64,000 nucleotides of DNA from NCBI RefSeq assembly GCF_042653205.1, contig NZ_JBHSHY010000002.1, positions 248,001-312,000 of the forward strand, in the 5' to 3' direction. The first letter of the stretch is position 1. The number at the start of each line of letters is the position of its first letter. This document shows positions 58,898-64,000 of this stretch, piece after piece. This DNA is from Paenibacillus_Z sp042653205 (GTDB lineage Bacteria > Bacillota > Bacilli > Paenibacillales > Paenibacillaceae). The notes below the pieces were generated by a model. The model did no database searches and was not told the origin of the DNA. It was given only the letters and a program-made list of their open reading frames with translations. The translations under genes and the position numbers were made by a program.

Positions 58898-59773
58898 TTG
58901 ACTGCAGTACGAAAAGTCGGCGTAGTAGGCGCCGGAACGATGGGGCAGAGCATCTGCGAGATGCTCGCCGCCAATGGGCTTGACGTGTATATGGCCGAGC
59001 TGAACGAAGAACGGCTCGCGCATGCCCTGAACATGATCGAATTAAGCTTGGACAAGCAGATGGAACGGTGGGCGGTGACGGCGGCGGAGAAGAAGCTCGT
59101 CCTAAGCCGCATTCATCCGAAGACGACGCTGAACGAGCTGCAGTCTTGCGAGCTGGTCATCGAGACGATCACGGAAGACTTGGACAGCAAATTGGCGATC
59201 TTCAACGAACTGGACGCCGTCTGCCCGCCCGACGTCATCCTGGCGAGCAACACGTCGACGCTCAGCTTGACGGAGCTCGCGAGCGTGACGTCCAATCCGG
59301 ACCGCGTCATCGGCATGCATTTCGTCTATCCCGTCAACCGGGCGGATCTCGTGGAGATCGTGCGCGGGCTCAAGACGAGCGACGACGTGTTCGAACGGAC
59401 GAAGCGGTTCGTGGAATCGACGATACATAAGAAGGGCGTCATGGTGTTCGAATCGCCGGGCTTCGTCACGACCCGGCTGATCTGCCTGTTCATCAACGAG
59501 GCGCTTCATGTCCTGGAGGAGGGCGTCGCGTCGGCGGAAGACATCGACAGCGCGATGCGGATCGGCTACGCGTTCCAGCACGGGCCGTTCGAGATGGCCG
59601 ACCGGTTCGGGCTCGATGCCGTGCTGGCCGCGCTGGAGCGGATGTTCCGCGAGTACGGCGAGCTCAAGTACCGGCCGTCGTTCATTTTGAAAAAAATGGT
59701 GCGCGGCGGCCAGCTCGGCGTCAAGAGCGGGCGCGGCTTCTTCGAATACGACAAGGACGGTGGACGGGTATGA
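58898..59773 (+). CDS. 3-hydroxyacyl-CoA dehydrogenase family protein
   Basis: A 291-residue NAD-dependent enzyme with VGVVGAGTMGQSICEMLAANGLDV, CELVIETITEDLDSK, ILASNTSTLSLTELASVT and IGMHFVYPVNRADLVEIVRG, plus a C-terminal helical domain. Length is that of 3-hydroxybutyryl-CoA dehydrogenases. No other beta-oxidation gene is adjacent, so the pathway is open. TTG 58898 follows TTGGAGGTG. Overlaps ackA by four bases. Confidence 0.9.
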   Translation: MTAVRKVGVVGAGTMGQSICEMLAANGLDVYMAELNEERLAHALNMIELSLDKQMERWAVTAAEKKLVLSRIHPKTTLNELQSCELVIETITEDLDSKLAIFNELDAVCPPDVILASNTSTLSLTELASVTSNPDRVIGMHFVYPVNRADLVEIVRGLKTSDDVFERTKRFVESTIHKKGVMVFESPGFVTTRLICLFINEALHVLEEGVASAEDIDSAMRIGYAFQHGPFEMADRFGLDAVLAALERMFREYGELKYRPSFILKKMVRGGQLGVKSGRGFFEYDKDGGRV

Positions 59774-60978
59774 TCATCCTGGTCATGAACGCCGGCAGTT
59801 CTTCGCTGAAGTACCAGCTGTATAATATGGAAGAAGAAGCGGTGCTGGCCCAGGGGCGCGTGGAACGGATCGGCATGGACGCGTCGATTCTCGTGCACGA
59901 GCCGGCGGGGCGGCCGGAAGTGAACGAAGTGAGCGAAATCCTGGATCATAATACGGCGGTGCGCCGGGTGATCGACATGCTGACGCATAAGGAGCACGGC
60001 GTGCTGCTGTCCATGAAGGAGATCGACGCCGTCGGCCATCGCGTCGTGCACGGCGGCGAAAGCTTCAAGGCGTCGACGCTCGTCACGGAAGACGTGAAGA
60101 AGGAGATCCGCCGCCTGTTCGACCTGGCGCCGCTGCACAACCCGCCGGCGATGATGGGCATCGCCGCGGTGGAATACAACCTGCCGAGCGTGCCGCAGGC
60201 CGTCGTCTTCGACACGGCGTTCCACCAGTCGATGCCGCAGGAGACGTTCCTGTATCCCATCCCGATGGTGCTCTACCGCCGTCATAAGATCCGTCGCTAC
60301 GGCTTCCACGGCACGTCCCACGACTACGTCAGCAAGGCGGCGGCGGAGACGCTCGGCCAGCCGCTCGAGTCGCTCAAGCTCGTGACCTGCCACATCGGCA
60401 ACGGCGCGAGCTGCGCTGCGATCCTGCACGGCAAGTCGTTCGATACGAGCATGGGGCTGACGCCGCTCGAAGGGCTCATGATGGGCACGCGCAGCGGCGA
60501 TCTCGATCCCGCCATCGTGCCGTTCACGATGAACAAGGAAGAGCTGACGCTGAACGAGGTCAACTCCATGCTGAACAAGCACAGCGGGCTGCTCGCGATC
60601 AGCGGGATCGGCAGCGACATGCGCGAGATCGTTGAAGCGATGGAAGACGGCGACAAGCAAGCGAAGCTGGCGTTCGACATGTACACGTACCGGCTGCGCA
60701 AGTACATCGGCGCCTATGCCGCCGGCATGAACGGCCTTGACGCGATCGTGTTCACCGCGGGCGTGGGCGAGAACTCCGTCGCGGTGCGCAAGGCGGTGTG
60801 CGAGAACCTGTCGTTCCTCGGCATCGAGCTCGACGAGGCGCGCAACGCGGTCCGCTCGAAGGAAGCGCGGTTCATCACGACCGACGACTCCCGCGTCAAG
60901 GCGCTGGTCGTGCCGACGAACGAGGAGCTGCTCATCGCCCGAGACACGTACCGGCTCGCGAAAATAATCAAAGAATAG
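59770..60978 (+). CDS. ackA: Acetate kinase
   Basis: A 402-residue kinase with VMNAGSSSLKYQLY, HRVVHGGE, FDTAFHQSMP, RYGFHGTSHDYV, THIGNGAS-type CHIGNGASCAAI, DTSMGLTPLEGLMMGTRSGDLDP and FTAGVGENSVAVRKAV. It interconverts acetate and acetyl-phosphate. Coupled to the acyl-CoA dehydrogenase gene, unlike B. subtilis where it lies elsewhere; ending in a short gap to asnS. Confidence 0.97.
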   Translation: MIILVMNAGSSSLKYQLYNMEEEAVLAQGRVERIGMDASILVHEPAGRPEVNEVSEILDHNTAVRRVIDMLTHKEHGVLLSMKEIDAVGHRVVHGGESFKASTLVTEDVKKEIRRLFDLAPLHNPPAMMGIAAVEYNLPSVPQAVVFDTAFHQSMPQETFLYPIPMVLYRRHKIRRYGFHGTSHDYVSKAAAETLGQPLESLKLVTCHIGNGASCAAILHGKSFDTSMGLTPLEGLMMGTRSGDLDPAIVPFTMNKEELTLNEVNSMLNKHSGLLAISGIGSDMREIVEAMEDGDKQAKLAFDMYTYRLRKYIGAYAAGMNGLDAIVFTAGVGENSVAVRKAVCENLSFLGIELDEARNAVRSKEARFITTDDSRVKALVVPTNEELLIARDTYRLAKIIKE

Positions 60979-61015
60979 CGTGACATTGAAGACATTTAAC
61001 GGAGGACGATAAACG

Positions 61016-62311
61016 ATGAAAACCTTAACGACGATCGGACAATTGAAAGACGCGGTCGGCCAGTCCGTCTGGATCGGCTGCTGGCTGAACGGCAAGCGCT
61101 CGAGCGGCAAAATCCAATTTCTGCAGCTGCGGGACGGCACGGGCTACGTGCAGGGCGTCGTCGTGAAGAGCGAAGTGGCGGAGGGCGTCTGGGACGCCGC
61201 GAAGGAGCTGACGCAGGAGAGCTCGCTGTACGTGAAAGGCATCGTGCGGGAAGAGCCGCGGAGCCAATCCGGTTACGAGCTGACGGTGGAGGGGATCGAG
61301 GTCATCCAGATTTCGCACGACTACCCGATCACGCCGAAGGAGCATGGCGTCGACTTCCTGATGGACCGCCGCCACCTGTGGCTGCGCGCGCCGAAGCAGC
61401 GCGCCATTCTCGTCATCCGCGCGGAGATCATCCGCTCGATCCAGCAATTCTTCGACGAGCGCAGCTTCACGCTGGTGGACCCGCCGGTGCTGACGCCGTC
61501 CTCGTGCGAAGGGACGACGAACTTGTTCCATACCAAATACTTCGACGAAGACGCGTATTTGACGCAAAGCGGCCAGCTATACATGGAAGCGGCGGCGATG
61601 GCGCTCGGCAAGGTGTACTCGTTCGGGCCGACGTTCCGGGCGGAGAAATCGAAGACGCGCCGCCACCTGATCGAATTTTGGATGATCGAGCCGGAGATGG
61701 CGTTCGTCGACCACGAAGAGAACCTGCGCGTACAGGAGCAGTTCGTCTCCTTCGTCGTGCAGAACGTCCTGAAGAACTGCCGCAAGGAGCTGGAGATGAT
61801 CGGCCGCGATGTGAGCAAGCTGGAGGCCGTTCAGGCGCCGTTCCCGCGTATCACGTACGACGAAGCGATCGCGTATCTGCAGAAGCAGGGCCACGAGATC
61901 CAATGGGGCGAGGATTTCGGCGCGCCGCACGAGACGGCCATCGCCGAGATGTACGACCGTCCGGTGTTCATCACGCACTATCCGACGTCGTTCAAGGCGT
62001 TCTACATGAAGCCGGATCCGAACCGGCCGGAAGTCGTGCTGTGCGCGGACATGATCGCACCGGAAGGGTACGGCGAAATCATCGGGGGCTCGCAGCGGAT
62101 CGACGATCCCGAGCTGCTGGCGGAGCGCTTCGCGGAGCATGAACTGTCCACGGAGGCGTACCAATGGTACCTCGACCTGCGCAAATACGGCACGGTGCCG
62201 CATTCCGGCTTCGGCCTCGGCCTCGAGCGGACCGTCGCGTGGATTTGCGGGCTCGACCACGTACGCGAGACGATCCCGTTCCCGCGGATGCTGTACCGCC
62301 TGTATCCGTAA
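61016..62311 (+). CDS. asnS: Asparaginyl-tRNA synthetase
   Basis: A 431-residue class IIb synthetase: N-terminal OB anticodon domain (QSVWIGCWLNGKRSSGKIQFLQLRDGTGYVQGVV), motif 2 GPTFRAEKSKTRRHLIEFWMIEPEMAF and motif 3 GFGLGLERTVAWICG. It charges tRNA-Asn. The place just upstream of dnaD equals B. subtilis. GGAGGA lies 6 bases before ATG. Confidence 0.97.
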   Translation: MKTLTTIGQLKDAVGQSVWIGCWLNGKRSSGKIQFLQLRDGTGYVQGVVVKSEVAEGVWDAAKELTQESSLYVKGIVREEPRSQSGYELTVEGIEVIQISHDYPITPKEHGVDFLMDRRHLWLRAPKQRAILVIRAEIIRSIQQFFDERSFTLVDPPVLTPSSCEGTTNLFHTKYFDEDAYLTQSGQLYMEAAAMALGKVYSFGPTFRAEKSKTRRHLIEFWMIEPEMAFVDHEENLRVQEQFVSFVVQNVLKNCRKELEMIGRDVSKLEAVQAPFPRITYDEAIAYLQKQGHEIQWGEDFGAPHETAIAEMYDRPVFITHYPTSFKAFYMKPDPNRPEVVLCADMIAPEGYGEIIGGSQRIDDPELLAERFAEHELSTEAYQWYLDLRKYGTVPHSGFGLGLERTVAWICGLDHVRETIPFPRMLYRLYP

Positions 62312-62365
62312 TCGCCGGACGCACCGGGCATCGGTTAGGCCAGGCAAGGGGGAGGAATACGGCCG

Positions 62366-63079
62366 GTGAAACAAGACATGTGGAAAGCGTACGCGCGCGG
62401 GATGGCGGCGGCCATGAACGGCGGCAGCGTCGTCGTTCCCGCCGGTCTGCTGCGCGCTTACCGCGGCGTCGGCCTGTCCGACGCGGATATGATGCTGATG
62501 CTGCAGCTGATGCTGTTCCGGCAGGTGGAGGGCGTTGATTTCCCGACGCCCGAGCAGCTGGCGGAGCGGCTCGGCATCGCGCCGAAGGCGGCGCACGGGC
62601 AGCTTGGCCGCTTGATCAAGGAAGGGCTGCTCGCGATCGACGAAGAGGCCGATCCCGTCAGCGGCATCGTCATCGAGCGGTACAATTGGACAGGCTTCCT
62701 GATTCGAGGCGCCGAATGGCTGGCGGACGAAGCGCGCCGCTCGGTCGGCGCCGAGCGGGAGGCGCAATCCGGACGGTCGTCCGCAGCGCAGCCGGATGCG
62801 GCGGAGTGGACGAAGCCGGCGGATTTGTACACGGCGTTCGAGCAGGAATTCGGCCGGCCGCTGTCGCCGATGGAATGCGAGACGATCAGCGCTTGGGTCG
62901 ACCAGGACCGGTATCCGGACGAGCTGATCCGGTTTGCGCTCAAGGAGGCGGTATTCGCCGGCAAGCTGCATTTCCGGTACATCGACCGGATCTTGATCGA
63001 GTGGAGCCGCAACCGCGTCACGAATACCGACGAGGCCAAGGCGCATACGCAGAAATTTCGTAACGGCCGGGGGTCTTGA
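62366..63079 (+). CDS. dnaD: Primosome protein DnaD
   Basis: A 237-residue protein: N-terminal winged helix (LSDADMMLMLQLMLFRQVEG, TPEQLAERLGIAPKAAHGQLGRLIKEGLLAI) and C-terminal DnaD domain ending YIDRILIEWSRNRV. It loads helicase at replication restart. GTG 62366 with GGGGGAGGA nine bases before. The last codons and the stop form the terminator stem and loop. Confidence 0.95.
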   Translation: MKQDMWKAYARGMAAAMNGGSVVVPAGLLRAYRGVGLSDADMMLMLQLMLFRQVEGVDFPTPEQLAERLGIAPKAAHGQLGRLIKEGLLAIDEEADPVSGIVIERYNWTGFLIRGAEWLADEARRSVGAEREAQSGRSSAAQPDAAEWTKPADLYTAFEQEFGRPLSPMECETISAWVDQDRYPDELIRFALKEAVFAGKLHFRYIDRILIEWSRNRVTNTDEAKAHTQKFRNGRGS

Positions 63080-63094
63080 CCCCCGGTTTTTTTT
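63067..63094 (+). terminator. Terminator overlapping the end of dnaD
   Basis: CCGGGGG (63067-63073), loop TCTTGA, CCCCCGG (63080-63086), then eight T. The dnaD stop TGA (63077-63079) is in the loop. Confidence 0.92.
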
Positions 63095-63174
63095 GCGTTG
63101 AACGGAGCAGCTCCGGGCTCATTCCCGCCGTACGGGCTTTTTTCCCGGAGGGGGTGCCAATTTGGCGGAGGGTC

Positions 63175-63183
63175 TGCTATAAT
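63175..63183 (+). promoter_or_regulatory. Extended -10 promoter for the TPP riboswitch transcript
   Basis: TGC directly before TATAAT (63178-63183) gives an extended -10 element; no good -35 is seen. The riboswitch begins about 25 bases later. Confidence 0.6.
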
Positions 63184-63206
63184 TAGCACGTTGCAACCAA
63201 TCGAAT

Positions 63207-63302
63207 AGCGACGGGGAGCTGGGCAAGGCCGGCTGAGAGGAGATTCCGTACGATCTCGACCCTAGACCTGATCTGGATAATGCCAGCGTAGGAACCGCGT
63301 AC
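63207..63302 (+). promoter_or_regulatory. TPP (thi-box) riboswitch
   Basis: The conserved segments occur in order: GGGGAGC (63213-63219), GGCTGAGAGG (63231-63240), GACCCTAGACCTGATCTGG (63258-63276) and ATAATGCCAGCGTAGGAAC. These are the core sequences that bind thiamine pyrophosphate. An intrinsic terminator follows at 63361, so thiamine abundance should end transcription before the thiY-like gene. Confidence 0.95.
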
Positions 63303-63579
63303 AATTGCTTGGCGCACGCCGTGGCACGGCGTCGTGGCAAGCCGTAAGCAGCTGATAGAGGCATCCTCCGGACGGGGGATGCTTTTTTGGTTCTTGTTCG
63401 GTTCATTCGGGGAGAACCGGCGCGCGACGCCAGGCGCGGCCTGATGCCGCTGCGGCGTTCGGGACACGATAGATAGCAAACGACGGGAATCCGAGTGGCG
63501 CAGATCACGATTCGGAGCAGCATGGATTCGCACGATTATCCGCAGCCCGGTACGAGGGCAGGCGAGGGGGAGAAACAAG
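63303..63579 (+). other. Expression platform and leader before thiY-like gene
   Basis: Contains the riboswitch terminator (63361-63388) and then 190 bases with no recognisable gene or RNA; a ribosome site AGGGGGAGAAA precedes ATG 63580. Confidence 0.6.
63361..63388 (+). terminator. Riboswitch-controlled terminator
   Basis: GCATCCTCC (63361-63369), loop GGAC, GGGGGATGC (63374-63382) with one G-U pair, then TTTTTT. Confidence 0.9.
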
Positions 63580-64000
63580 ATGAGACACAAAGCTAGACGG
63601 GGCGGCTGGACGGCCGCGCTGACGACGGTGCTGATCGCGGCATTGGCATTGGCCGGCTGCGGCGCCAAGAACGATGAGGGGAACGCGGGAAATGCCGCGA
63701 ACGGCGCGGGGAACGCTGGCTCGAACGCGTCCGCGAGCGGCGGCAACGCTTCGGCGGGAGACGCGCTGAAGGAGATCAAGGTCGTGCTCGACTGGACGCC
63801 GAACACGAATCATACGGGTCTGTACGTGGCCCGCGACAAAGGCTTTTTCGAGCAGCACGGCTTGAAGGTCGATATCATCCAGCCCGGCGAAGCGGGCGCG
63901 GACACCATGATCGCGACGGGCGCCGCCGACTTCGGCGTCAGCTACCAGGAAGGCGTCACGCAGGCGCGGATCCAAGGCGTGCCGCTCGTCTCGCTCGCGG
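63580..64000 (+). CDS. thiY: ThiY/NMT1-like thiamine-precursor ABC transporter binding lipoprotein (3' end cut by window)
   Basis: About 140 residues are visible. The signal MRHKARRGGWTAALTTVLIA ends in lipobox LAGC, followed by an Asn/Ala/Gly-rich linker. The substrate domain begins IKVVLDWTPNTNHTGLYVA, then DKGFFEQHGLKV and QPGEAGADTMIATGAADFGVSYQEGV, the pattern of formylaminopyrimidine/HMP-binding proteins. The TPP riboswitch upstream supports thiamine-precursor uptake. The permease and ATPase genes should follow beyond the window. Confidence 0.9.
   Translation, partial: MRHKARRGGWTAALTTVLIAALALAGCGAKNDEGNAGNAANGAGNAGSNASASGGNASAGDALKEIKVVLDWTPNTNHTGLYVARDKGFFEQHGLKVDIIQPGEAGADTMIATGAADFGVSYQEGVTQARIQGVPLVSLA

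Noticed and set aside
1..64000. Search for CRISPR arrays, insertion sequences, prophage genes, rRNA and replication origins
   Set aside because: No regularly spaced repeats, transposase motifs, integrase genes, rRNA sequence or DnaA-box clusters were noticed.

Overview
The window reads as chromosome of a high-GC, spore-forming Firmicute of the Paenibacillaceae type (Paenibacillus/Cohnella-like). This is inferred from gene content and order, not from a database match. Evidence includes spoIVA, spoVIF, a YIEGIA/cap pair, yphA/yphF/ypiF/ypjA/ypjB homologues, bacillithiol genes, a TRAP gene (mtrB), strong GGAGG ribosome sites and frequent GTG/TTG starts. Gene order closely follows the Bacillus subtilis rpsA(ypfD)-to-dnaD backbone. 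I see no insertion sequence, prophage, CRISPR array or rRNA. Almost every gene is on the + strand; only the YitT-family gene is on the - strand.

Layout: 1-9155 carries rpsA, yphA, the YIEGIA module, der, plsY, gpsA, spoVIF, small membrane and 2Fe-2S ferredoxin genes and a yphF-like lipoprotein. 9492-12768 has spoIVA, HU, a tRNA-Pro and mtrB. 12848-18251 is a menaquinone/heptaprenyl block (hepS, menG, a UbiA-type prenyltransferase, a UbiX-type gene, mqnA, hepT, ndk). The mqnA gene points to the futalosine route. 18293-31031 holds cheR and the aromatic supraoperon (aroC-aroB-aroH, trpEDCFBA, hisC, tyrA). A TRAP-type leader precedes trpE.

31032-35932 is the least conserved part. It holds a candidate cre-flanked small RNA, an ECF sigma/anti-sigma pair, a histidine phosphatase, an unknown 415-residue protein, an IDEAL protein and ypiF. 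36190-38319 is qcrABC, with a Rex-like operator upstream. 38413-50221 is the ypjAB/yitT/mazG/dapB/mgsA/bshB1/bshA/cca/birA/panBCD series, and panB has a leader resembling the pan RNA motif. 50355-58805 has a TPR gene, dinG, rex, an SAH/MTA deaminase, ypmB-like, and a membrane protein coupled to a short FtsH-like protease. The end carries a 3-hydroxyacyl-CoA dehydrogenase, ackA, asnS, dnaD, and a TPP riboswitch ahead of a truncated thiY-like gene.

Several regulators and their likely targets lie together. MtrB sits about 10 kb from its presumed trp leader, Rex sits in the same window as a candidate operator at qcrABC, and BirA lies directly upstream of panBCD. The most novel-looking signals are the cre-flanked small-RNA candidate after tyrA, the nested inverted repeat before the FtsH-like gene pair, and the tandem pan-type hairpins with a terminator before panB. 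All functional calls rest on recognisable motifs, protein length and synteny; no search was run.
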